From: Oscillospiraceae bacterium NTUH-002-81
GTDB taxonomy: Bacteria > Bacillota > Clostridia > Lachnospirales > Lachnospiraceae
DNA: 64,000 nt
Assembly: GCA_032620915.1 (NCBI GenBank)
Contig: CP136052.1
Coordinates: 1,588,501-1,652,500 of the forward strand
Direction of reading: 5' to 3'
Shown here: piece by piece, positions 27,257-37,945 of the stretch
Numbering within the stretch: the first letter of the stretch is position 1
Layout: each line of letters begins with the position of its first letter
Translations under genes and position numbers: made by a program
The notes under the pieces: model-generated
What the model was told of the DNA's origin: nothing
The model's database searches: none
The model's input: only the letters and a program-made list of their open reading frames with translations

Positions 27257-29560
27257 ATGCAGAAGGCAAAGAGTTACCGAAATTTAATATTGGGCTGCTG
27301 TATGGCTGGTATAGCGATGCTTCTTGCATTCTTTTTCCTGTATCATACTTATATCCGGGATATTATCTATGAAGAACGGTTAAACCAGATGGAAGAGATT
27401 ACCCGTCAGATGTTTCAAAATCTGGAGGATGTGATCGATTCCCACTGGGATCGGGTAACGGAAGAGTGCAATTACCTGAAAGATGCAAATATACAGACTA
27501 CAGATGAACTCTGTAAATATATGAAAAAGAAATATGACTTATCAGCATATGCAGATCATAAGATCACGTTGATGGCAGTGGATTCAGAGGGCGGATATTA
27601 CACAGAAGCTGGAAACAGAGGACTTTTCCGGGATCTGGATTATTTTGAAGATAATCCCGAACAGATCAGCTTTGTTTTTGATTCTATGACGGATAATCAG
27701 TCAGAGATGGTATTTGTGGATCGTCTGCCGGAACCAATACATCTTCAGAATGGAGAAAAGAAAACTTCAATCCTCTATTTTGGAATTGCCCAGGACATGG
27801 AACAGCTGAATCCTTATTTTAACTGCGATGCATATAATGGGAACAACAGTGTGTATGTTCTGGATGATAATGGCCTTAAACTGTTCAACAGCAATCAGGT
27901 GGAACTGATCAAGGGGCATAATGTTTTTTCTGTTTTACAGAATATGAAGTATCTTCACAGTTCTTCTTTTGACAAAATAAAGGCGGAACTGGAAGAAAAA
28001 GGCTGTAGTTATTCTAATGCGGTGTTGGATGGAACAGAATATTTTTACGGATTAAGAAGAATGGACAATGCCGAATGGACACTTATCTTTCTGGTTCCGG
28101 CAGAGTATGTTGCTACGAATACATTAAGACTTGTGAATTTTGTAACACTATTTATCGTTATCTTTACGGTTATCGCATCTGTCTGCGTTATGCTGGGAAT
28201 TTCTTTTGTTATGCGTAGAAACCAGCAGGAAGCGATCCGCGTGGAGCGGGAAAATAATGCGAAGCTGGAAACAGTGAATACAGAACTGCGGCAGGCAAAA
28301 AAGGCGGCAGAGGAAGCTTTTCAGGTAGCGCAGGAAGCGAGCAGATCCAAGAGCAGTTTTCTTGCAAATATGTCTCACGATATACGTACCCCTATGAATG
28401 CGATCATTGGTATTACATCATTGATCAGACATGATGCCGGTGATAAAAGCAAGGTAATAGAGTATGCGGATAAAATTGACACTTCCTCAAAGCATCTGTT
28501 AGGGATCATTAATGATGTTCTGGACATGAGTAAGATTGAAGCCGGAAAAACTGTTTTCAAATATTCTGACTTTTCTATTGTGGATCTTATACAGGAACTT
28601 GACACGATATTTTATTCTCAAATATATGAAAAGAAGCAGATTTTTACAATTACAAAAGAAAATATTTGGCATGAGTGGGTGAATGGGGATCGCGTCCATT
28701 TGATGCAGATTTTCAGCAACCTGCTGTCTAATGCAATAAAATATACACAGGAAGGTGGAGAAATTCAGCTTCTGGCGGAAGAATGTGAATCAAATTCATC
28801 TGTTTACGCAAAATACCGCTTTTTAGTCAGCGATAACGGTATGGGAATGTCGGCAGCTTTCAAGGATACGATCTTTGATGCGTTTACGCGTGCGGAAAGT
28901 TCCCTTACAAACAAAATACAGGGAACCGGACTTGGAATGGCGATTACCAGGAACCTGGTTGAGGCAATGGGAGGTACCATTGATGTGGAGAGTGAACCGG
29001 GACAGGGAAGCTGTTTTGAGGTTCTCATAGATCTGAAAATTGCAGAGGATAGAACAGCTGCTCTGGCGGCACAAGAAGAAACAGACGAGCAGGATGGTAA
29101 TATCCTGCAGGGAATGAGGTTCCTGTGTGCAGAGGATAATGAGCTGAATGCGGAGATCCTGACGGAACTGTTAAAGATTGAGGGTGCGAAGTGCACCATC
29201 TGTGAAAATGGTGAAGAGCTTTTGAAGTCATTTGAAAAGTCTGCTCCGGGGGATTATGACATGATCCTGATGGATGTGCAGATGCCTGTTATGAATGGTT
29301 ATGAGGCAACAAAAGCAATCCGCAGAAGTTCCCATGAACTGGCAAAGAAGATTCCGGTCATTGCCATGACCGCCAATGCATTCTCGGAGGATATTCAGCA
29401 TTCTCTGGCAGCCGGTATGAATGCACATGTTTCAAAACCGGTTGAGATGAGGGTACTGGAAAAGACGATCAGAAGCATAAAATCCTGCGGGGGGGTACCG
29501 AACCGCAGGTCATTGAATAGTAACAAATGGCAGGGAATCAGATATGAAAAGGATAGTTAG
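27257..29560 (+). CDS. Hybrid sensor histidine kinase with receiver domain (HK-A)
   Basis: 767 residues, intact. TM1 about 10-30, extracellular Cache-like sensor about 35-285, TM2 about 288-315, a short coiled linker, HisKA with His374 (NMSHDIRTPMNAI), HATPase with N box NLLSNAIKYT and G boxes DNGMGM and GTGLGMAI, then a receiver with Asp673 (ILMDVQMPVMNGYEA). ATG follows GGAGGGGAAGG. It partners the solute-binding lipoprotein just upstream. No HPt domain or DNA-binding output is in the window, so the output is unknown. The other three hybrid kinases here are broken; this is the only one read in a single frame. Confidence 0.92.
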   Translation: MQKAKSYRNLILGCCMAGIAMLLAFFFLYHTYIRDIIYEERLNQMEEITRQMFQNLEDVIDSHWDRVTEECNYLKDANIQTTDELCKYMKKKYDLSAYADHKITLMAVDSEGGYYTEAGNRGLFRDLDYFEDNPEQISFVFDSMTDNQSEMVFVDRLPEPIHLQNGEKKTSILYFGIAQDMEQLNPYFNCDAYNGNNSVYVLDDNGLKLFNSNQVELIKGHNVFSVLQNMKYLHSSSFDKIKAELEEKGCSYSNAVLDGTEYFYGLRRMDNAEWTLIFLVPAEYVATNTLRLVNFVTLFIVIFTVIASVCVMLGISFVMRRNQQEAIRVERENNAKLETVNTELRQAKKAAEEAFQVAQEASRSKSSFLANMSHDIRTPMNAIIGITSLIRHDAGDKSKVIEYADKIDTSSKHLLGIINDVLDMSKIEAGKTVFKYSDFSIVDLIQELDTIFYSQIYEKKQIFTITKENIWHEWVNGDRVHLMQIFSNLLSNAIKYTQEGGEIQLLAEECESNSSVYAKYRFLVSDNGMGMSAAFKDTIFDAFTRAESSLTNKIQGTGLGMAITRNLVEAMGGTIDVESEPGQGSCFEVLIDLKIAEDRTAALAAQEETDEQDGNILQGMRFLCAEDNELNAEILTELLKIEGAKCTICENGEELLKSFEKSAPGDYDMILMDVQMPVMNGYEATKAIRRSSHELAKKIPVIAMTANAFSEDIQHSLAAGMNAHVSKPVEMRVLEKTIRSIKSCGGVPNRRSLNSNKWQGIRYEKDS

Positions 29561-29573
29561 GGATAGACAGAAA

Positions 29574-30389
29574 ATGAAAGGAAAAAGAGTGATCGCAGGC
29601 ATTATGCTTGTAGGAATCTTAGCAGTCACCCTGGCAGGGTGCAAAAATACAGATGACAGTAAAAAAGAAACGGAAAAACCCGTCATTACGCTCGGCAGTG
29701 ACAATTATCCACCATACAATTATCTGAATGAGGATGGGGTACCGACAGGCATCGATGTAGAACTGGCTACAGAAGCCTTCAAAAGAATGGGCTATCAGGT
29801 GGAGGTTGTCCAGATCAACTGGGAGAAGAAAAAAGAACTGGTGGAGAGCGGAGAGATTGACTGTATCATGGGCTGCTTTTCCATGGAAGGACGCCTTGAC
29901 GATTACCGCTGGGCAGGGCCGTACATAGCAAGCCGTCAGGTGGTCGCTGTAAATAAGAACAGTGATATCTATAAACTGACTGACCTGGAGGGAAAGAACC
30001 TGGCTGTCCAGTCCACAACCAAACCGGAAAGCATCTTTCTGAACCGGACAGATGAAAGAATCCCAAAACTGGGAAATCTGATCAGTCTTGGACATCGGGA
30101 ACTGATCTATACGTTTCTGGGGAAAGGATATGTAGATGCAGCTGCAGCACACGAGGAATCTATCGTTCAGTATATGAAGGATTATGATGCAAGCTTTCGT
30201 ATCCTGGAAGAGCCTCTGATGATCACCGGAATAGGTGTCGCTTTTGCAAAAGAGGATGACAGAGGAATCTGTGAGCAGATGGACCAGACGCTGGAAGAAA
30301 TGCGTCTGGATGGCACATCCCTGAAAATCATTGAAAAATATCTGGATGATCCGGAAAAGTATCTGGAGGTGGATGATCTTGGATATTAA
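29574..30389 (+). CDS. Lipoprotein solute-binding protein, family 3 (B)
   Basis: About 271 residues. Lipobox LAGC after a hydrophobic signal (IAGIMLVGILAVTLAGC), then a family 3 (amino-acid/BvgS-like) binding fold: ITLGSDNYPPYNYLNEDGVPTGIDVEL and a second lobe with DLEGKNLAVQ. Start could be 29574 (used) or 29544, which overlaps the kinase by 17 bases. With no transport genes adjacent, it probably presents a small ligand, perhaps an amino acid, to the following kinase. Confidence 0.85.
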   Translation: MKGKRVIAGIMLVGILAVTLAGCKNTDDSKKETEKPVITLGSDNYPPYNYLNEDGVPTGIDVELATEAFKRMGYQVEVVQINWEKKKELVESGEIDCIMGCFSMEGRLDDYRWAGPYIASRQVVAVNKNSDIYKLTDLEGKNLAVQSTTKPESIFLNRTDERIPKLGNLISLGHRELIYTFLGKGYVDAAAAHEESIVQYMKDYDASFRILEEPLMITGIGVAFAKEDDRGICEQMDQTLEEMRLDGTSLKIIEKYLDDPEKYLEVDDLGY

Positions 30390-32584
30390 GAAAAAGAAAA
30401 AAGAAAAACGAATCCAGCTGCTCGGAGGCCTGCTCGGAATCTGTGTGGCTGTAGTCTCCCTGTTTTATTTCTTCCACGCAGAAAAGGCGGAAGCAGAGAA
30501 AAGAATGGTGGAGATTGTAAACTATGTGAAAGTGCAGTGTTCCACCTACACCCATTATAATGAATCTTCGGAATCCAAAAGCCTCCTCCGTGCCATTGAA
30601 AGTGCCAGACAGATGAGTACAAATATTTACATGGAAACAGAAAACGGCGGGCAGCTAAGCGAGGATTTCCTGAGAGAAAACCTGCAGACGCTCTGGGTGG
30701 ATGGTATCATTGTGCTGGATACAGAAGGAAAGACGGACTGTGAATACAGCACAGATGAATTTCTGGCAAACGAAATTACGGAGTATTTGCAAAAAGACAT
30801 TATCATGGATTTTGCCGGATATGAAGAAAGAACTTATTCGGAACGATTTGACAGGAAAGAGGGATCACATATCGACATTGCAGCCTGTGCCAGAAAAGAT
30901 GTGCCGGGTATGGTTGCAATTTACTATTACACCTCTCCCGAATTTGCCAGAAACTATACCCTGACGCTACAAGGGCTTTTAAATGGTTATAGCGTTCAGA
31001 AGGATGGAACGATTCTTGTAGCAGACGACGGGATCGTTGTTGCCAGTAATGATGAGAGTCTGTTAGGGCAGAATACAGCCGACAACGGAGTTGTTCAGGC
31101 AATGAAAAAGCATACAGACAGTCAGCACATTTATCATTTGAAGAATGAAGGATCCGGATGTTACGGAATCATGCTGAAGCAGCGGGATTATTATATTTAT
31201 GCGTATCTCCCGGATACGGAAGTCTTTCATAATCTTCCATTAAGTGTAGCAGGTGTTATTTTTCTTTATCTCCTGATATTCAGTATATTCTGGTTCTGGT
31301 CATACAGAACCGATCAGGCACATCAGAAACAGGAACAGGAAAAAGATGAAAAATATAAAGCAGAACTTCTGATAGCAGCAAAAAAGGCAGAAGCTGCCAA
31401 TGAGGCAAAAACCGAGTTTCTCCAGCGGATGAGCCATGATATCCGGACTCCGATCAATGGGATCTGCGGTTTGGTCAATATGGCAGACTATTACGCAGAC
31501 GATATGGAGAAGCAGACGGAATACAGGGAAAAGGTGAAAGCGGCCTCCAATCTGTTGCTGGAACTGGTAAATGATGTCCTGGACATGAGTAAGCTTGAGG
31601 CAGGTGAAATCGTTCTGGAAGAGGTTCCATTTAATCTGAGCAGTATTTTCAGGGAAGTATTTGTTGTGATCGAGCAGATGGCTGCAGAACAGAATATCCG
31701 GATCTTGTGGGAGAAAAAAAGAAATCACACACCGGGATTTTATTGGAAGTCCGGAGTATGTGAAACGGGTGATGATGAATATCCTGTCGAATGCGATAAA
31801 ATATAACAGAGAAAACGGACAGATCTATATCAGCTGCATGGAAATTCCATCCGAACAGCCGGAAATGACGATAATGGAATTTGTCTGCCGGGATACAGGA
31901 ATCGGAATGACTGAGGAGTTCCAGAAATATGTGTTTGAACCATTTGCACAGGAACACACAGGAAGCCGCACAAAATTTGCAGGAACAGGCCTGGGAATGT
32001 CGATTGCAAAGAATCTGGTCGAGAAAATGGGCGGAAGCATTACCTTTGAAAGTGAACAAGGTACGGGAACTACATTTGTGATCCGGGTTCCGTTCCGCAT
32101 TGATACAGAAAGGGATGGCAGAGTTGAAACTGGAGAAAAAACAGAAGCTTCCATCCGCGGGCTGCACATTCTTCTGGCAGAAGATAATGAGCTGAACATG
32201 GAAATCGCTGAATTTATGCTTCAGAATGAAGGCGCCGATGTGACAAAAGCATGGAATGGTCAGGAAGCTGTTGAACTATTCAGAAATAGTGAACCTGGTG
32301 AATTTGATGTCATTCTCATGGACATTATGATGCCGGTCATGAATGGTTATGAAGCCACAAAGATGATCAGGTCTCTGGACAGAGAGGATGCAAAGGCAAT
32401 ACCGATCATTGCAATGACAGCAAATGCGTTCACGGAGGACAGAATAAGAGCAAAAGAAGCAGGAATGGATGAACATATTGCGAAGCCTGTTGATGTGGAA
32501 TTACTGATAAAAGTAATTCATAATTATAAAAACCACACGGATAAAGGGAATAAAATAATATGGATAAAAAACAAAAAATCCTGA
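30373..32584 (+). pseudogene. Hybrid sensor histidine kinase with receiver domain (HK-B), frameshifted
   Basis: First frame: TM1 (LLGGLLGICVAVVSLFYFF), extracellular sensor, TM2 (VAGVIFLYLLIFSIFWFW), HisKA with His355 (RMSHDIRTPINGI). It runs out of frame at an A7 run (31714-31720), where the protein turns to nonsense before a stop at 31804-31806. The +1 frame continues exactly at the expected place (FIGSPEYVKRVMMNILSNAI, HATPase) through GTGLGMSI and a receiver (ILMDIMMPVMNGYEA) to 32584. One A fewer restores about 736 residues. Start chosen at ATG 30373, inside the tail of the binding-protein gene and behind GGAGG. Error, slippage or pseudogene cannot be told apart from sequence alone. Confidence 0.85.
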
Positions 32585-32927
32585 TTGTAGATATTTCTTT
32601 AAATCAAAGAGCGGCATGCATTCGATTGATTACAATGCAATTTCAGGTCAATTAATGATCCTGAACGGAAAACAGCAGATATTATGTCAGAGGTATAATC
32701 CGAAATTTGATCTGTTCAAAGAATTCGGAGTAAATGAAGAAGACGTTCAATATATTCGGGTTTTGTTACATCAGACATCTGTACAAAATAAAGAAATCTC
32801 TGTACAGATAAAAGCAAAGGTGGAAAATGACAGTCAGATGTACAAGTTGAAATTGCATACGTTGTGGCCGCCTTTAAAGAAGGATGGATACATTGGAATC
32901 GTTGGATATTTTGACGCTGTAAAATAG
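32560..32927 (+). pseudogene. Decayed response-regulator-like gene
   Basis: ATG 32560 begins MDKKQKILIVDISLNQRAAC, the first strand of a receiver domain (normally ILIVDDS), but the frame stops after 31 codons. A second open frame (to 32927) encodes a soluble fragment, ILNGKQQILCQRYNPKFDLF then YIRVLLHQ and GYIGIVGYFDAV, which could be part of a PAS-like sensor. The receiver middle with its phospho-acceptor Asp is missing. It looks like a regulator gene reduced by internal deletion between two kinase modules. Confidence 0.5.
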
Positions 32928-32961
32928 AAGAATGCAAAGGAAGCTCAGAGGGGGATTTGTA

Positions 32962-34812
32962 ATGGAAAAGAAAAAATGGAAAAAGGTTTTGTCTGTATCT
33001 TTCGTGATGGTGACAGCGATATCACTTCTGTCAGGCTGCGGCGGGAAGAGTGCAGAAAAAGAAGCTGCAGAAACGATCACGGTGTATTTATGGAGCACAA
33101 ACCTGTATGAAAAATATGCACCATACATTCAGGAACAGCTCCCGGATATCAATGTTGAATTTGTAGTCGGGAATAATGATCTGGATTTCTATAAGTTTCT
33201 GAATGAAAACGGTGGTTTGCCGGATATTATAACCTGCTGTCGGTTTTCCCTGCATGACGCAAGTCCCCTGAAAGACAGTCTGATGGATCTTTCCACAACC
33301 AATGTTGCCGGTGCTGTCTATGATACATACCTCAACAATTTTATGAATGAGGATGGAAGCGTAAACTGGCTTCCCGTGTGTGCGGATGCCCATGGTTTTG
33401 TAGTCAACAAAGATCTTTTTGAAAAGTATGATATCCCGTTGCCAACAGATTATGAAAGCTTTGTCTCTGCCTGCCAGGCATTTGACCAGGTGGGAATCCG
33501 TGGCTTTACTGCAGACTATTATTATGATTATACCTGCATGGAGACATTGCAGGGTCTGTCAGTATCAGACCTGTCTTCTGTGGACGGACGCAAGTGGCGT
33601 ACCACCTACAGTGACCCGGATAATACAAAGAGAGAAGGTCTGGACAGCACAGTCTGGCCGCAGGCGTTTGAACGTATGGAGCAGTTCATCCGAGATACCG
33701 GCCTGAGTCAGGAGGATCTGAATCTGAATTATGATGATATCGTTGAGATGTATCAAAGTGGCAGGCTTGCCATGTACTTTGGCAGTTCTGCCGGTGTAAA
33801 AATGTTTCAGGATCAGGGCATCAACACAACCTTTCTTCCATTCTTTCAGGAGAACGGTGAAAAGTGGATTATGACTACGCCATATTTCCAGGTGGCTTTA
33901 AACCGTGACCTGACAAAGGATGAGACACGTAGAAAGAAAGCAATGCAGGTACTGAACACAATGCTTTCAGAGAATGCACAGAACCGGGTCGTTAGTGAGG
34001 GGCAGGATCTGTTAAGCTATAGTCAGGATGTGGATATCCATCTTACGGAATATATGAAAGATGTAAAATCCGTGATCGAGGAAAATCACATGTATATCCG
34101 CATTGCATCAAATGACTTTTTCTCTGTGTCAAAGGACGTGGTTTCGAAGATGATCTCAGGCGAATACGATGCAGGGCAGGCTTACCAGTCATTTGCTTCT
34201 CAGCTTCTTGAGGAAGAAGCTGCTTCTGAGGATATCGTGCTGGATTCACAGAAGTCTTATTCCAACCGCTTTCACAGCAGTGGCGGGAACGCGGCATATT
34301 CGGTTATGGCAAACACTCTGCGCGGCATGTATGGGGCGGATGTGCTGATCGCAACCGGAAACAGTTTTACGGGAAATGTGCTGAAAGCCGGTTACACAGA
34401 AAAAATGGCAGGTGATATGATCATGCCAAATGGTCTTTCGGCTTACAGCAGCAAGATGAGCGGTGCCGAACTGAAAGAGACAGTCAGAAACTTTGTAGAA
34501 GGCTATGAGGGAGGCTTTATTCCGTTTAACCGTGGCTCTCTGCCAGTGGTCAGTGGTATTTCTGTGGAAGTCAAAGAAACAGATGATGGCTACACATTGA
34601 GCAAAGTTACAAAAGACGGAAAAAAAGTTCAGGACAATGATACTTTCACGGTAACCTGTCTTGCAATACCAAAACACATGGAAGCTTATCCGGCAGATGA
34701 GAATATTGTGTTTGCTGGAGGAGATACCACTGTGAGAGACACCTGGACAGGATATATTTCAGATGGTGATGCTATTCTTGCAGAGCCTGAAGATTACATG
34801 ACTTTGAGGTGA
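32962..34812 (+). CDS. Lipoprotein solute-binding protein fused to a 5'-nucleotidase C-like domain (C)
   Basis: 616 residues, a paralogue of the protein at 25471 with the same layout: lipobox LLSGC near residue 24, a family 1 binding domain (TITVYLWSTNLYEKYAP, GGLPDIITCC, FVVNKDLFEKYD), then from about 440 a 5'-nucleotidase C-like domain (MANTLRGMYGADVLIATGN, KMSGAELKETVRNFVEGYEGG, TFTVTCLAIPKHM). ATG 32962 follows AGAGGGGGATTTG. It ends 5 bases before the kinase start. The repeat of the binding-protein/kinase pair supports a sensory partnership. Confidence 0.82.
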   Translation: MEKKKWKKVLSVSFVMVTAISLLSGCGGKSAEKEAAETITVYLWSTNLYEKYAPYIQEQLPDINVEFVVGNNDLDFYKFLNENGGLPDIITCCRFSLHDASPLKDSLMDLSTTNVAGAVYDTYLNNFMNEDGSVNWLPVCADAHGFVVNKDLFEKYDIPLPTDYESFVSACQAFDQVGIRGFTADYYYDYTCMETLQGLSVSDLSSVDGRKWRTTYSDPDNTKREGLDSTVWPQAFERMEQFIRDTGLSQEDLNLNYDDIVEMYQSGRLAMYFGSSAGVKMFQDQGINTTFLPFFQENGEKWIMTTPYFQVALNRDLTKDETRRKKAMQVLNTMLSENAQNRVVSEGQDLLSYSQDVDIHLTEYMKDVKSVIEENHMYIRIASNDFFSVSKDVVSKMISGEYDAGQAYQSFASQLLEEEAASEDIVLDSQKSYSNRFHSSGGNAAYSVMANTLRGMYGADVLIATGNSFTGNVLKAGYTEKMAGDMIMPNGLSAYSSKMSGAELKETVRNFVEGYEGGFIPFNRGSLPVVSGISVEVKETDDGYTLSKVTKDGKKVQDNDTFTVTCLAIPKHMEAYPADENIVFAGGDTTVRDTWTGYISDGDAILAEPEDYMTLR

Positions 34813-34817
34813 GAAAA

Positions 34818-37767
34818 ATGGACAGTAAGAATCATAATACAAAAAGAGAGAAACATGTCATAAGAAAACGGTTAAAGATAGCTGTCTTTATTGCTGTTTC
34901 TCTTGGAATTGTTTTGATGGTTTTCCGATATTTTAGATATGTGTCGAAAACTGTTTATGACGAAAGTGTTTCTCATCTGACGGAAGTGTTTCATCAGTCT
35001 GATAACATGCTGCGGGAACTGACAGATAAGAATCTGACCTATCTTCATATGTGGAGTGAGAACCTGCAGAATATTTCCGGCGAAGATGAAATTCGTGATT
35101 ATATAAAGAAAGCGCAGGAAAATGCCGGATTTTTGGAATTCTTTTTTCTGTCGGACGGCGGAAACTATAAGATGGCAACAGGGGAAACCGGGTACCTTGG
35201 ATTACAGGAAAATATTGAAGAGGAGATCCGGCAGGGAAATGATGTGATTGCGAATGCGGCAGTTCCCGGAAAATCTCAGCTGCTTGTTTTTGCCACTCCT
35301 AAGGCTCACGGAACTTATCAGGGATTTGAATATGATGCCATTGCCATTGCCTATGAAAATTCTGATATCGTAGATGTACTGGATATTTCTGCTTTCGATG
35401 GAAATGCCCGGAGTTTTGTTGTTCGTCCGGATGGCCGTGTTGTGGTTGATCATTCTTCTGAGGCATGGGGAAATGTGTATAATTTCCTCGGTGTTCTGAG
35501 AGAACATTCGGATATGTCTGAAAAAGAGATCGATGAACTTTCAGAGAAGTTTAAAGCGGGACGTACCGATGCGATGCTGCTAAATCTGGATGGAAGGAAC
35601 TACTATCTGGTCTATGAAAAATCGGATATCCAGGACTGGATGTTTTTGGGACTTGTCCAGGCGGATATTGTCAATGCCAGTATGAACAGTTTGCAGTTTC
35701 ATACAATGCTTCTCGTGGGAGCGGTCGTGCTCTGTATTGCGGCTTTTTTTATCAGTTTTATTATTCAAAAAGGCAGAACGGACCTCAGGAGGAAGGATAC
35801 GGAGATTCTGTATCGGGATGAGCTGTTTCAAAAGCTTTCAATGAAAGTGGATGACGTTTTCCTGATGCTGGACGCAAAAACATATCAGGCAGAGTACGTC
35901 AGTCCGAATGCGGAAAGGCTGCTGGGCATTACGGTAGAACAGATTCGTAAAGATATTTGTGTCCTGGGAAAACTGCATCTGGCAGAACAGGAAGATCCAG
36001 AAAAAAATTATCTGGAGGAAATCCGGGTTCATGAACAGAGGGAATGGGATTTTGAATATGTTCATCTGAAGACAGGAGAAAGACGCTGGTTCCATAATAT
36101 TGCAATGGGCAGTGAGGTAAACGGGAAAAAGAAATATATCCTGGTTATGTCAGACCGTACCTCTGACTGGAAAATGAACCAGGCACTTTCCGAGGCAGTA
36201 CGTGCGGCGGAGACAGCAAACAGGGCAAAGAGTACTTTTCTTTCCAATATGTCTCACGATATCCGGACGCCAATGAATGCGATCATCGGTTTTACCACAC
36301 TGGCTGTAAGTAATATTGATGACAAGAAAAAGGTTCGGGATTATCTGGGTAAGATTCTTTCATCCGGCAATCATCTGCTTTCACTGCTCAACGATATACT
36401 GGATATGAGCCGGATTGAGAGTGGAAAGATCCATCTGGAAGAAACGGAGGTCAGTCTGTCGGATGTGCTTCATGATCTGAAGACAATCATCAGTGGGCAG
36501 ATCCATGCGAAGCAGCTGGAGCTTTATATGGATGCCATGGATGTGACGAATGAGGATGTCTATTGTGATAAGACGCGGCTAAACCAGGTGCTGCTGAATC
36601 TTTTGTCAAATGCAGTTAAGTTTACACCTGCAGGAGGAACCGTTTCTGTCCGGATCAGACAGTGTCCCGGAACACAGAAGGGCAGTGAGCTGTACGAGAT
36701 CCGGGTAAAGGATAATGGAATCGGCATGAGCCGGGAATTCGTACAGAAGATTTTTTTCTCCATTTGAGAGGGAGCGGACTTCCACCGTCAGCAGGACCCA
36801 GGGTACAGGGCTTGGCATGGCCATTACCAAGAACATTGTGGATATGATGGGCGGAAGCATTGAGGTTCAGACAGAACAGGGCAAAGGTACCGAATTTATT
36901 GTCCGTCTGCCATTCCGGATCCAGACTGAGCACCAACGGATAGAGAAGATCGCAGAGCTGGAAGGCCTTAAGGCGCTGGTTGTGGATGATGACTTCAATA
37001 CCTGTGACAGCGTGACAAAAATGCTCGTGAGGGTTGGAATGCGTTCGGAATGGACACTTTCCGGCAGGGAAGCTGTTCTCCGCGCACGACAGTCTATGGA
37101 ACTGGGAGATGCGTTCCACGCTTATATCATCGACTGGTGTCTGCCGGACATGAATGGCATTGAAGTTACCCGCCAGATCCGCAGTCTTGGGGATGATACA
37201 CCGATCATTATCCTGACTGCATATGACTGGTCAGATATCGAAGTGGAAGCAAGAGCGGCCGGGGTAACTGCTTTCTGCGCAAAACCAATGTTCATGTCAG
37301 ATATCAGAGATACCCTGATGACTGCTATCGGCCAGAAGCAGGCAGAGGCAGAGGATACAATCCTTCCGGCAGCAGATTCGGATTTCAGGGGCAGATGTAT
37401 ACTGCTTGTAGAAGACAATGAACTGAACAGCGAAATTGCGGTGGAGATCCTTAATGAATATGGCTTCCTGGTTGATACCGCAGAAAATGGTGCAGAAGCA
37501 GTGGAGAAAGTTAAGAATTCAGCGCCAGGTAATTATGATCTGGTGCTGATGGATATACAGATGCCGGTAATGAATGGATATGAGGCTACCAGACAGATCC
37601 GTGCGCTGGATGATCCGGCCCGGGCGGGAATTACCATTCTTGCCATGACTGCCAATGCCTTTGATGAGGACAGAAAGAAAGCCCTGGAATGTGGTATGGA
37701 TGGGTTCTTATCCAAGCCTGTCGTTGTTGAGGAACTGCTTGCCGTATTACAGAAGAATCTGGATTAA
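34818..37767 (+). pseudogene. Hybrid sensor histidine kinase with PAS and two receivers (HK-C), frameshifted
   Basis: First frame: TM1 (IAVFIAVSLGIVLMVF), extracellular sensor, TM2 (MLLVGAVVLCIAAFFISFI), PAS (VDDVFLMLDAKTYQAEYVS), HisKA with His480 (NMSHDIRTPMNAI) and HATPase N box (LLNLLSNAVKFT). At a T7 run (36751-36757) it hits a stop (KIFFSI). The +1 frame resumes with FERERTSTVSRTQGTGLGMAI and two receivers (IIDWCLPDMNG and LMDIQMPVMNG). One T fewer gives about 982 residues. ATG 34818 follows GAGGTGAG. Last gene of the island. Confidence 0.85.
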
Positions 37768-37839
37768 GTGTTTGTAACTTCAGGAAAAATAGCAAAGCCG
37801 ATGGTAGAGTTGGATGAGGAACGGAAGGCGGCATTATTT

Positions 37840-37907
37840 AAAAGACCTGTTCCCGGAAACTTCTGAAAAGATGATGAAGAAGTGTTTCCGGTACAGGTCT
37901 TTTTTAT
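37840..37907. terminator. Terminator at the end of the signalling island
   Basis: AAAGACCTGTTCCCGGAAAC pairs with GTTTCCGGTACAGGTCTTT with small bulges, followed by TTTTTAT. It lies between convergent genes and could serve both. Confidence 0.85.
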
Positions 37908-37945
37908 AGTATCACAGGATGCGTATGTTTTACGTATTGGAAAAC

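Noticed and set aside
31711..31725. Classical -1 programmed frameshift at A AAA AAG in HK-B
   Set aside because: The downstream frame needs +1 (or -2), not -1, so the usual slippery-heptamer mechanism does not give the product; polymerase slippage or error is the better explanation.
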